Below are positions 9,421 through 18,114 of a stretch of 64,000 nucleotides of DNA, piece after piece. Below the pieces are notes generated by a model. It saw only the letters and a list, made by a program, of their open reading frames with translations. It searched no databases and was not told where the DNA came from. A program made the position numbers and the translations under genes. The stretch is from the NCBI RefSeq assembly GCF_009765705.1, contig NZ_LMUX01000007.1:96716-160715 (forward strand), given 5' to 3'. The DNA is from Burkholderia sp. L27(2015) (GTDB taxonomy: Bacteria; Pseudomonadota; Gammaproteobacteria; Burkholderiales; Burkholderiaceae). Positions within the stretch are counted from its first letter, which is position 1; every line of letters starts with the position of its first letter.

Positions 9421-10275
9421 TCAAACCCGTAAGGTCGATGCATTCGATGCTTGCCGCCACGGAAGCAAGCTGCGTTCGAGCAGGTCGATCAGGAAATACA
9501 GCACGAAACCAATCGCCATGAGCACGAACAGGCCGGCCCAGACGGTGTTCAGGTCATAGAGGCTGGACGCCGTAAAAATCATGTGGCCCAGCCCCTTCTC
9601 CGACGAAATGAATTCGCCCACAACCGCACCGACCAGACCGAAGCCCACGTTGATGCGAAACGTCGAAATAATGTAGGGCAGCGTGGACGGGATCACGATC
9701 TTCATGAAGACATCGTTCTTGTCCGCGCCGAGCGTGACGAGCAACGCCTGGAGATCGGAATCCGCCTCCTTGGCCGCCTCGTAGGCGGCAATCAACGCGA
9801 CGATGGCGGTGAGCGAGATTGCCAGCGCGACTTTCGATACCAGGCCGGTGCCGAACCATAGAATCACGATCGGGGCAAACGCGATCTTCGGCACGCTATT
9901 GATCGCAACGATGAACGGCTCTATCAGTCGTGCGACGAACGGCGAATACCAAAGCGCAAGTCCACAGAAAGAGCCCACCGCGGTACCGAATACGAAACCG
10001 AGAATCGCTTCGAACAGCGTATAGCCGGTGTCGACGAATAGTTGGCCAGAAACCGCCGATTGCACCAGCGCGTCATAAATTTTCGCGGGCGAACCGACGA
10101 GGAAATTCGAAACCCAGCCCATGCGCGCCGCACCTTCCCAGATTCCGAAGAATGCGACCACGGCGAAAAATTGCAGTATCGTGCGGCCCCAGCCGGTATC
10201 GAGGTTAATCACCACGCGAGGTGAACGGCGCGTTTCGGGGGCTGTCGATTTATTCACGGAAACGGATTGCGTCAT
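9421..10275 (-). CDS. ABC transporter permease (SsuC/TauC-like)
   Basis: 284-aa inner-membrane permease of the BPD_transp_1 family with about six hydrophobic segments and a recognisable EAA loop (EAAKEADSDLQALL followed by GADKNDVFMKI). ATG 10275 is preferred to an upstream in-frame codon because it gives a 4-bp ATGA overlap with the ATPase stop, the pattern used elsewhere in this operon. Together with the ATPase and binding protein it makes a complete importer. The first roughly 35 residues are polar and cytoplasmic. Confidence 0.9.
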   Translation of the reverse strand: MTQSVSVNKSTAPETRRSPRVVINLDTGWGRTILQFFAVVAFFGIWEGAARMGWVSNFLVGSPAKIYDALVQSAVSGQLFVDTGYTLFEAILGFVFGTAVGSFCGLALWYSPFVARLIEPFIVAINSVPKIAFAPIVILWFGTGLVSKVALAISLTAIVALIAAYEAAKEADSDLQALLVTLGADKNDVFMKIVIPSTLPYIISTFRINVGFGLVGAVVGEFISSEKGLGHMIFTASSLYDLNTVWAGLFVLMAIGFVLYFLIDLLERSLLPWRQASNASTLRV

Positions 10276-11063
10276 GCGGCTCTCACTTCGGTTTGGATGT
10301 CGAGTTCTCCGCACAACGCATGGAAGTAGCCGGAAAAGTTGGGGTCGCTGCGCGCGCCGATCGGCGTGCGTGCCTCGATCTCGATGTCATAGATCTTCTT
10401 GACTTGGGACGGTCGCCCGCCGAGCACCACGACGCGCTTGGATAAAGCGACCGCCTCGTCGATGTCGTGGGTGACCAGCACGACGGTCTTGTGGAACGTC
10501 TCCACCGCCTCCATCAGCACGCCTTCGAGATACAAGCGGGTCTGGTAGTCGAGCGCTGAAAACGGCTCGTCGAGCAGGATGATGTCCGGGTCGTTGATCA
10601 GCGTGCGGATCAACGCGACGCGCTGACGCATGCCGCCGGAGAGCATGCGGGGATAGGCGTTTTCGAAACCCGCCAGGCCGTAGGTGTTGAGGTACTCCAT
10701 CGCCGTCTCGCGCGCTTGCGCCGGTGGCATTTTGGCGAGCTCGGGGCCGATCAGGACGTTTTGTAGAACGGTGCGCCACGGCAGCAGCAGATCGCGCTGC
10801 ATCATGTAACCCACCTTGCCACGCAACCCGTCGACGACCTGCCCGCGGTAGATGATTTCGCCGCTGTCGGGTTGTAACAAGCCGGCCACGATATTGAACA
10901 CCGTCGTTTTGCCACAGCCCGAGGGGCCGATGATGCTGACGAAATCGCGTTCTTTGATATCGAACGACAAGCCGCCAAGGACATCGACGGCGCCTTGTTT
11001 ATTGGAAAAGGATTTTCGGATGTTGCGTAGGGCGAGCTGCGTGGGCATCGGATGAGTCGGCAT
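10272..11063 (-). CDS. ABC transporter ATP-binding protein (SsuB/TauB-like)
   Basis: 263-aa ATPase with intact Walker A (GPSGCGKTT), Q-loop (YMMQRDLLLPW), signature (LSGGMRQR), Walker B (IILLDEPFSALD) and switch His (VLVTHDIDEAV). It energises the importer encoded downstream. It is the first gene of the operon and the promoter should lie just above 11063. Two in-frame ATGs 15 bp apart (11063 and 11048) are possible starts and neither has a strong ribosome-binding site. Confidence 0.92.
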   Translation of the reverse strand: MPTHPMPTQLALRNIRKSFSNKQGAVDVLGGLSFDIKERDFVSIIGPSGCGKTTVFNIVAGLLQPDSGEIIYRGQVVDGLRGKVGYMMQRDLLLPWRTVLQNVLIGPELAKMPPAQARETAMEYLNTYGLAGFENAYPRMLSGGMRQRVALIRTLINDPDIILLDEPFSALDYQTRLYLEGVLMEAVETFHKTVVLVTHDIDEAVALSKRVVVLGGRPSQVKKIYDIEIEARTPIGARSDPNFSGYFHALCGELDIQTEVRAA

Positions 11064-11503
11064 CGAATTCTCGGTCGGGGAAATGCACTATGTTGGCTAT
11101 AAAAAGCAATTCCTATGCCCGTTGTCCACGTCGGGATGAGATGCGATGAGTACGCCCGGTGTGCCCGGTGCGCCGAGTAACGAGGTGGGAGCCGTTGAGC
11201 GCAGGTCTTGATCTGCCAGCCGGACGGCCAGCCACCGAGATCGGCGAGATCGTTTTTCCTCGCCGCTTTGACATGTAACACGCGAGTTCCAAGTCGAGCG
11301 CATTCGACAGAACGCGGCTTCGTTTGGAGAGTGTTGCCCGATTAGGTAGAGCGAATGCGCCAGATTGAGCGCTTACTGCCCCACTTCGGGACAGCGCGCG
11401 ATGCGCGGGGGTGGCTTTGGATAATTCGTTGCGCGGTGTGCGCGAACGTTTCGGCGACTGCTGCCACGCGTCTCAGGGACGCAATGGCAGCGTCATGATG
11501 TGA
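11064..11503. other. Intergenic, no gene seen
   Basis: About 440 bp between the ABC operon start and a small secreted-like protein gene. Short frames here overlap one another and have neither ribosome-binding sites nor recognisable protein features. It probably contains the promoter of the minus-strand ABC/amidase operon. Confidence 0.5.
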
Positions 11504-11779
11504 CTATGCCTTTTCGTTGATGAAGTTCGACGTCGCGGAGGTAGCGGAGGTATTTTGCGTACCGTTCGGCGAATAGGTGTGGCCGCCACTGCCATGATGA
11601 TGACCGTGCATTGCTTCCGCGTGCTTCGACGCTTGAGCGATGACTTGCGCGGTCGTTGTCGGTTGTGCGCTCGCGGTTGGGGAGCTTGTGGTTTGCGGCG
11701 TCGTCTGAGCCAACGGTTGGGTCGTGTTGCTCGTGACCGGTTGAGTAGGCAATGCGCTAGCAACTGCAGAAACTAACAT
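11504..11779 (-). CDS. Small hypothetical protein rich in Thr, Ser, Gln and His
   Basis: 91-aa protein. ATG 11777-11779 has a good ribosome-binding site (TGGAGATCACT before ATG), which is the main argument that it is real. It starts with a short hydrophobic stretch (MLVSAVASALPT), then a long low-complexity Thr/Ser/Gln/Pro region, a His-rich patch (HGHHHGSGGH) and a polar tail. The hydrophobic start is too short for a confident signal peptide. The His patch could bind metal, but nothing else supports that. It stands alone between the ABC operon and the TPR-sulfotransferases. I do not recognise a family. Confidence 0.6.
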   Translation of the reverse strand: MLVSAVASALPTQPVTSNTTQPLAQTTPQTTSSPTASAQPTTTAQVIAQASKHAEAMHGHHHGSGGHTYSPNGTQNTSATSATSNFINEKA

Positions 11780-12290
11780 AGTGATCTCCAAAAAAAATTT
11801 GCGATCGTGAGCCCAATGCAGCGAGTCGGATGCTGCAGCTGTTGCTGCCACCAGCCTGCATTCCCCTTACAGTCACGAGCGATGGTAGCAGTAGATGAAA
11901 GCATTCAATCGAGGCGTGACAGCGCGAAAAATTACGCATCGTTAATTGGAAAAACGAGGCATGGAAATACCTTGTCATGTCGATCCGTCTGCGGGCTTTA
12001 TGGCGCCTCACGCGCGGCCGGATTCGTCACTGCCTGGTCTCGTTCGCGGCGTGATTCAGCGTAATTTTCGGTAATTCTGGGCACGCCCCATGTAATGCCG
12101 TTCGTCAGCCACGCGTCTAACCTGCAAGGAAATCTCGTAGTCACTTTTTTATGCGTGGAGTTTCGGCTCCTGTCGCGACCGTGACAGAGAGCCTCTCGAA
12201 TACTTGCGGCGAACCGCACGGGGCGCCCCGAACTGGTGTCGGAAATAACATTACCCCAGAGCATTACCCCAGCTCACAAAAGACGCAGTC
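11780..12290. other. Intergenic, no gene seen
   Basis: About 510 bp between the divergent small-protein gene and the TPR-sulfotransferase operon. Open frames on both strands are short, lack ribosome-binding sites and show no family resemblance. Promoters for both flanking units are expected here. Confidence 0.5.
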
Positions 12291-14489
12291 ATGAAACATA
12301 GGAAAGCGCGGCACGGCTTGCAAGCGGCCGGCTCCAAAGCGGAGCAACCGGATCAGCTGGTGCAGCGTGCGCTGGTATTGCACCGGCAAGGCGATGCGCG
12401 ACTAGCCAGGGAACTCTACGAGACCGCCCTGCGCAGCGACGCCGAGCATTTCGATGCGCTGCATCTGCTCGGTATCCTTGAATATCAAGCGGGACACGCT
12501 GAACGCGCGATTGTGTCGTTGACGCAAGCGCTTCGGGTCAATCCAACACTGGTGGCGCCGCATTCGAATCTGGGCCTCGCGCATCAGGCACTGGGACAAT
12601 ACGAAGACGCCCGACACAGCTTTGAGCGCGCGCTCGCGATCGCTCCCGAACACGTCGAGACGCTTAACAATCTCGGCAATGTGCTGCGTGAGCTGCAGCA
12701 GCCCGAAGCCGCGCTGGCGCGCTACGATGAGGCACTACGAATCAAGCCGGATTACCTGCGCGCGCTGAACAACCGTGGCAACGTGCTGCGTGAGCTGCAA
12801 CGTCATGTCGATGCGATCGCCAGCCTCGATGCCGCGCTCCAACTCGATGCGCAATACGCCGAAGCCCACTACAACCGCGGCAACGTCTTGCAGGACCTAC
12901 GCCAACACGAAGCGGCAGCGCACAGTTATCAGCAAGCGTTGCGCATCGAGCCCGACATGATCGAAGCATCGATCAATCTCGGCAACGCGCTGCAGGATCT
13001 GGCCCAATATGGCGCGGCACTCGAGAGCTACGAACACGCGCTGCGACTGGCGCCCAATAGCATAGCCGCTCGCCTTAATCAGGCCCATACCCTGCAGCGA
13101 TTGCACAAACCCGAATTGGCGCTGCTGAGCTATGAGCTCGCGCTGAATCTGCAACCCGATCACGTCGACGCGCTGATCGGACGCGGCGATGTATTGCGCA
13201 ACTTGAACCGACATCAAGAAGCGCTCGCCTGTGCCGAACAAGCTTTGCAACTACGCCACGACTATGCGCCGGCGTTCAATAGTCGCGGCGTCACACTCAG
13301 CACGTTGGGCCGGTTCTCCGAGGCGCAAGCCGATCACCGTCGCACCCTGGAACTCGCGCCGGACAAGGGCTTGTACTATCGCAACCTGGTGCAAGCCGGT
13401 TTGCTGCCTGCCGACGACAAGCATTTCGAGGCGATGCGGCAGCTTGCGCAAACGTCCGACCGACTAGCGCCCGACGACAGAGTCAATCTGCACTTTGCGT
13501 TGGGCGACGCGCTGGAAAAACTGGGTCTGCACGACGACTCGTTCGCGCACTATCTTCAGGCCAATGCCTTGCAACGGCAGCGCACGGTTTATACCGAGCG
13601 CGCGACGCTGGCACTGCTGGAATGGTGTCGGGTGACTTTCACGTCGGAGTTCCTTCAGCAGCGGCAAGGACTCGGCACACAGTCCGACGCGCCGATCTTC
13701 GTGATCGGGATGCCACGCAGCGGCTCGACGCTGATCGAACACATTCTCGACAGCCATCCCGCGATGTATGGCTGTGGGGAACGCCGTGATTTCATCCAGA
13801 CCCTGACGCACTTCATCGCGCAACACCATGCGGGGCGTTCCGAGCTGGATACGCTCGCGGCGTTGACCGACGCCCAGTTGCTGCAAATTGGCGAGGGTTA
13901 CCTGCGGCGCATGGGCGATGCGGCGGAAGCGGCGGGAGCGGGAGCGCCGCATCGTCGGTTTGTCGACAAGTCGCTGTTGAACTTCATTCATGTCGGCCTG
14001 ATCCACCTGGCGCTGCCTAATGCACGCTTCATCCACAGCCGGCGCGCACCGATTGAAACCTGCCTGTCGTGCTACTCGAAGTTGTTCGATGACGTGCCAT
14101 TCAGTTACGACCTCGGCGAGCTGGGCCGCTATTACCGAGCCTACGACGCCTTGATGGATCACTGGCGCGCAGTACTGCCGCCGGGCGTCATGCTCGAGGT
14201 CCAGTACGAAGAACTGGTCGTGGACTTCGATACACAAGCGCGTCGCATGGTGCAGCACTGCGGGTTCGAATGGGACGACGCATGCAATACGTTTCATCAG
14301 AACCAGCGCGCCGTGGCGACATCGAGCGTCGCGCAGGTCCGCCAGCCGCTTTATCGAAATGCGCTCACCCGTTGGCGACCTGCGGCGCAACTGCTGCAGC
14401 CGCTGCTCGACGGCCTGGGCCCGGTCCTATCGGGAACCACGGCACCCGATCCTCAAGATACTCATCCTGGCGTTGCCCCGCGTCAATGA
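12291..14489 (+). CDS. TPR-repeat sulfotransferase (long paralogue)
   Basis: 732-aa protein: an N-terminal array of about a dozen 34-residue tetratricopeptide repeats (residues about 20-400), with motifs such as AHYNRGNVLQDL and ALNNRGNVLREL recurring, followed by a sulfotransferase domain. The 5'-phosphosulfate-binding loop is at about 469 (VIGMPRSGSTLIE) and the 3'-phosphate-binding segment at about 580 (FIHSRRAPIETCLS). Such proteins transfer sulfate from PAPS to an acceptor and the TPRs probably recognise it; which acceptor is unknown. Its last bases overlap the next gene by 4 bp (ATGA), and that gene encodes a shorter paralogue. Confidence 0.88.
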   Translation: MKHRKARHGLQAAGSKAEQPDQLVQRALVLHRQGDARLARELYETALRSDAEHFDALHLLGILEYQAGHAERAIVSLTQALRVNPTLVAPHSNLGLAHQALGQYEDARHSFERALAIAPEHVETLNNLGNVLRELQQPEAALARYDEALRIKPDYLRALNNRGNVLRELQRHVDAIASLDAALQLDAQYAEAHYNRGNVLQDLRQHEAAAHSYQQALRIEPDMIEASINLGNALQDLAQYGAALESYEHALRLAPNSIAARLNQAHTLQRLHKPELALLSYELALNLQPDHVDALIGRGDVLRNLNRHQEALACAEQALQLRHDYAPAFNSRGVTLSTLGRFSEAQADHRRTLELAPDKGLYYRNLVQAGLLPADDKHFEAMRQLAQTSDRLAPDDRVNLHFALGDALEKLGLHDDSFAHYLQANALQRQRTVYTERATLALLEWCRVTFTSEFLQQRQGLGTQSDAPIFVIGMPRSGSTLIEHILDSHPAMYGCGERRDFIQTLTHFIAQHHAGRSELDTLAALTDAQLLQIGEGYLRRMGDAAEAAGAGAPHRRFVDKSLLNFIHVGLIHLALPNARFIHSRRAPIETCLSCYSKLFDDVPFSYDLGELGRYYRAYDALMDHWRAVLPPGVMLEVQYEELVVDFDTQARRMVQHCGFEWDDACNTFHQNQRAVATSSVAQVRQPLYRNALTRWRPAAQLLQPLLDGLGPVLSGTTAPDPQDTHPGVAPRQ

Positions 14490-15922
14490 CGCAAGAAACT
14501 AAAGCGCCCAGCGCGGATATGCTGCATGACCACGGCTGCGCGCTGGAGCAGTCGCACCGCCTCGAAGAAGCCGTGCTCTGTTATCGGCAAGCCGTGCGAC
14601 TCAACCCCGGTGCCGATGCGTCGTTCAACAATATGGCGAACTGCCTGCATGCGCTCGGGCGGTTCGCACAGGCGCACGACGCATATCGTCAGGCGATTCG
14701 TCTCGCACCGATGAACGGCTCGTATTATCGCAATTTCTCGCAGTCATATCGGCTGATGGCCGACGACCCCTGCTTCATCTCCATGTCGCAATTGATAATG
14801 CGCGCTGAAACGCTCACGATAGAGAATCGCGCGCAGTTGCATTTCGCTTATGGCCACGCACTGTCTGATCAAGGGCATCAGGAAATTGCGTTCGAGCACT
14901 TCCTGAAAGCAAATGCGTTGAAGCGTCCTGGCGTGCCGTATGACGAGGCGATGACGCTGAATTTGATCAAGTGCATGCCTGACCTATTCACCATCGATTT
15001 GCTGAGGGCCAAGCGCGGCCTGGGCGATCCGTCGGATGCGGCTATCTTCATCATCGGTATGCCTCGGTCGGGTTCGACCTTGATCGAACAAATCCTGGCC
15101 AGCCACCCACGGGTATTCGGAGCTGGCGAGCGACCCGATTTTGCTCAGTCGCTATGGCGCTTCATCACGGGGGACGACGATCATGCCAAAATCGATATCG
15201 ACGCGCTGCATACCGTCACGCAGGCTCAGTTAGCGCAGCTAGGCGCTGAATACACGCGCTCGATCCGGTCCGCTACAAACGATGGCGCGAACGATGCGGC
15301 GCACGGGGGCGCAGATAGCGGTGCAGACAGCACCGCCCGCTACGCGCGGATCGCCGACAAATACCCATTCAATTTCATTCACGTCGGCATGATCCATCTG
15401 GCATTGCCCAACGCGCGCTTCATTCACAGTCGACGCGCACCGGTGGAAACGTGCTTGTCGAATTTCTCGCGGCTGTTCCACGATGTGCCTTTCAGCTACG
15501 ATCTCGGTGAACTGGGGCGCTACTATCGCGCCTACGACACGTTGATGGCGCATTGGCGCAGCGTACTGCCCGATGGCGTAATGCTCGAAGTGCGCTATGA
15601 GGAACTGGTCGATGATCTCGAGGGCAATGCGCGACGGATGTGCGCTCACTGCGCACTCGAATGGGACGAGCACTGCATGACGTTTCATCGTACTCAACGC
15701 CAGGTCGTCACGGCTAGCGCGGCGCAGGTGCGAGAGCCCTTGTACCGGACGTCGTTGCATCGTTGGCATCCGCCGGCAACCATCCTGCAACCTCTTTACG
15801 ATGCCCTGGGACCGGAATTGTCCGGCCAGGAACCCGTCAGACGCGAGTCGCACACTCCTGAACCAGATGCTCAACAAATGCCTGCTGTATTGCCGTACCC
15901 AGCCAATCGGTACGCGCCGTAA
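14486..15922 (+). CDS. TPR-repeat sulfotransferase (short paralogue)
   Basis: 478-aa paralogue of the preceding gene with only about two TPRs (residues 10-90) before the sulfotransferase domain. The PAPS-binding loop is at about 187 (IIGMPRSGSTLIEQ) and the second motif at about 311 (FIHSRRAPVETCLS). Much of the C-terminal half (for example FSYDLGELGRYYRAYD) is nearly identical to the upstream protein, pointing to tandem duplication followed by loss or gain of repeats. ATG 14486 overlaps the previous stop (ATGA). A Gly/Ala/Asp-rich insert near residue 270 is absent from the long paralogue. Its 3' end overlaps the convergent LysR gene by 86 bp. Confidence 0.88.
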   Translation: MTQETKAPSADMLHDHGCALEQSHRLEEAVLCYRQAVRLNPGADASFNNMANCLHALGRFAQAHDAYRQAIRLAPMNGSYYRNFSQSYRLMADDPCFISMSQLIMRAETLTIENRAQLHFAYGHALSDQGHQEIAFEHFLKANALKRPGVPYDEAMTLNLIKCMPDLFTIDLLRAKRGLGDPSDAAIFIIGMPRSGSTLIEQILASHPRVFGAGERPDFAQSLWRFITGDDDHAKIDIDALHTVTQAQLAQLGAEYTRSIRSATNDGANDAAHGGADSGADSTARYARIADKYPFNFIHVGMIHLALPNARFIHSRRAPVETCLSNFSRLFHDVPFSYDLGELGRYYRAYDTLMAHWRSVLPDGVMLEVRYEELVDDLEGNARRMCAHCALEWDEHCMTFHRTQRQVVTASAAQVREPLYRTSLHRWHPPATILQPLYDALGPELSGQEPVRRESHTPEPDAQQMPAVLPYPANRYAP

Positions 15923-17072
15923 ATCCCACTACCCGGCTGGCCTCCGGCATCTCCAGCTCCAACGCGACCATCTCGTTTCCCGAGTAGGCATCGCGAATCT
16001 GCGAGCGTGACAGCAGCGTAACGCAGTCGCTTTCGACCAGCATGGCCATCATCATCGCAGGCGAACTCGTTTCGACCACCAGTTGCGGCTTGACCAGCAA
16101 ACGAGCGAAAATCGAATCGATCACCGTGCGTCGCGGCACGTTGCGCTGCGGCACGACCCACTCGTAGTTCGCGAGATCGTGCGTCGCAATGGATTTCTGT
16201 GCGGCCAGCCGATGCCCCTTGCGGACCGCGACGACGTACGGATCAGAAAATAATTCGGTTTCCTGAACAGACCCTGTGAGCCGGGGTTCGCGCAGGCTGC
16301 CGATGATGATGTCGATCGCGCCGACGCGCAGTTCGCGCAAAAGCCGGGCATGTGAGCCTTCATCGACCGTGACGCGCGCGGCGGGATAACGCGCGCGCAA
16401 TCGCTGGATGGTACGCGCGATGAGGCGAGGCGACAGCAACGGCAAGACGCCGACCGCCACTTTCCCGGTGAGTTGTCCGCGGGCGTACGCCAGATCCTCA
16501 CTCGCTTGTGCGATCTCGTAGAGCGCGAGACTCAGGCAACGCGCGAATTCGATGCCTGCCGGGTTCGCCGACACGCTGTGCACACGTCGGCGGTATAGCG
16601 ACACGCCGACGGTCTGCTCGATCTGCCGCGCCGCCCGATGCACGGCGGGCTGCGAAATGCCGAGTAACTGGGCCGCCTCCGCCGCCGAACCCGCATTCGC
16701 AATGGCAATGTGGCAGCGCACTTGCGCGTCGGTCAGATGCCGGCAAATCGTGCCCGCGTTCGACGCCCCCGGCGTGGAGTGCCCGGTCACGTTCGCAACG
16801 GCCCGCTCCATCTGGTCCAGCATGCGACGAACGCGCCGCTGCAGGATTACGCCCTCCGGCGTCAGTTCGCTGCCGCCGAAACCGCGCTCGAACAACTGAC
16901 CGCCGAAACTCGCTTCGAGCTTGCTGATGGCGAGACTCACCGCAGGTTGCGTGCGCGCCGCGCGAATAGCCGCCTGCCCAATTCCACCGGCCTCGCACAC
17001 CGCGTCGAACAGCAACAGACGCCTTAATCGCGTGAGATCGTTATCGGATGATGCGCGCTCGACTACCTTCAT
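15837..17072 (-). CDS. LysR-family regulator with two tandem HTH domains
   Basis: 411-aa regulator, about 100 residues longer than a normal LysR protein. The extra length is a second winged-HTH: HTH 1 lies around residues 15-75 (AAIRAARTQPAVSLAISKLE) and HTH 2 around 115-175 (AAQLLGISQPAVHRAARQIE), followed by a usual substrate-binding domain from about 200. The start is ATG 17070-17072 with GGAGAG about 6 nt upstream; TTG one codon earlier is possible. It diverges from the amidohydrolase operon across 144 bp, the typical position of a LysR activator of that operon. The ligand is presumably the aromatic substrate or an intermediate (inference). Confidence 0.9.
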   Translation of the reverse strand: MKVVERASSDNDLTRLRRLLLFDAVCEAGGIGQAAIRAARTQPAVSLAISKLEASFGGQLFERGFGGSELTPEGVILQRRVRRMLDQMERAVANVTGHSTPGASNAGTICRHLTDAQVRCHIAIANAGSAAEAAQLLGISQPAVHRAARQIEQTVGVSLYRRRVHSVSANPAGIEFARCLSLALYEIAQASEDLAYARGQLTGKVAVGVLPLLSPRLIARTIQRLRARYPAARVTVDEGSHARLLRELRVGAIDIIIGSLREPRLTGSVQETELFSDPYVVAVRKGHRLAAQKSIATHDLANYEWVVPQRNVPRRTVIDSIFARLLVKPQLVVETSSPAMMMAMLVESDCVTLLSRSQIRDAYSGNEMVALELEMPEASRVVGFTARTDWLGTAIQQAFVEHLVQECATRV

Positions 17073-17216
17073 CAACTCTCCAGAATGGCTACGTGAAAAC
17101 CCCTAGCTTAACCAAAATTTATGTCCTGCAGCGCACTTTATATTGAGGGCTTTCACGACATCCCACTTACAGTAGCGCCCAATCGATCAAAAAAGATTTC
17201 AGCCAGGAGCCCGTTC

Positions 17217-18068
17217 ATGTCCGTCGTCGTCGACACCCATACTCACGCAATTTCCCCAGATAAACAACGCTATCCGCTGGCTCCCGTCGGCGGACACCAG
17301 TCGGAATGGTCGGCGAAGCGTCCCGTCAGTTTCGAAGCCCTGCTCGCGTCGCTCGATGAAGCCGGCATTGACCGTGCGGTGGTAGTGCAAGCCTCGACGG
17401 TGTATGGCAACGACAATAGTTATGTGGTCGAAGCGGTGCGCACCCATCCCGATCGTTTCGCAGGCGTGTTCTCCATCGACGTGCTGGCGAGCGACGCCGT
17501 CGCGCAGATGCAGCGCTGGCTCGACGCGGGCCTGGGCGGGCTGCGCCTTTTTACCACCGGTAGCACGATGCCCGGTCAGGCGGGCTGGCTCGACGACGAA
17601 CGCTCGTTCCCCGTGTGGGAATACGCGCAGCGCCACAACGTGTCGATTTGTCTACAGATGACCGCGCAAGGCATTCCGGCGCTGCTGAACATGCTCGCGC
17701 GCTTTCCGGACATCCGGGTGTTGCTCGATCACCTTGCACGTCCGGAACTCGCCGGCGGCCCGCCGTACGAAGCGGCCGCGCCGCTGTTCAGCCTCGCGTC
17801 GCACCAGGGCGTGTATCTGAAGCTCACGAACCGCACGATCGCAGAAGCCGCGCGTGGTGCCTCGACGCCCGCGGCCTTCTTCCCGCGCGTGCTCGATGCA
17901 TTCGGCGCGCATCGCATCGCCTGGGGCTCCAATTTCCCAGCGGCCGAAGGCACGCTGCCGCAACTGCTCGCCGACGCCCGCGAGAGTCTGGCCATGCTGC
18001 CAGCCGATGCACGCGCAGCGATCTTCGGCGGCACCGCACGGTCGATTTATCCTGCGCTCGCCGCTTGA
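17217..18068 (+). CDS. Amidohydrolase family TIM-barrel hydrolase (PDC-lactonase-like)
   Basis: 283-aa metal-dependent hydrolase of the amidohydrolase_2 family, whose members include 2-pyrone-4,6-dicarboxylate lactonase (LigI) and related decarboxylases. The metal-binding HxH is in VDTHTHA near the N terminus, with a later VLLDHLARPE His and a terminal WGSNFPA segment where the catalytic Asp is often replaced in this subgroup. ATG 17217 has AGGAG 8 nt upstream, so the 32-codon upstream extension is rejected. It is the first gene of a four-gene plus-strand unit. A hydrolytic or decarboxylating step in aromatic catabolism is likely; the substrate is not settled. Confidence 0.85.
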   Translation: MSVVVDTHTHAISPDKQRYPLAPVGGHQSEWSAKRPVSFEALLASLDEAGIDRAVVVQASTVYGNDNSYVVEAVRTHPDRFAGVFSIDVLASDAVAQMQRWLDAGLGGLRLFTTGSTMPGQAGWLDDERSFPVWEYAQRHNVSICLQMTAQGIPALLNMLARFPDIRVLLDHLARPELAGGPPYEAAAPLFSLASHQGVYLKLTNRTIAEAARGASTPAAFFPRVLDAFGAHRIAWGSNFPAAEGTLPQLLADARESLAMLPADARAAIFGGTARSIYPALAA

Positions 18069-18114
18069 TACGTCCGTCTCGAACTAAACAGGAAAACACG
18101 AGGAAAACCCGACC

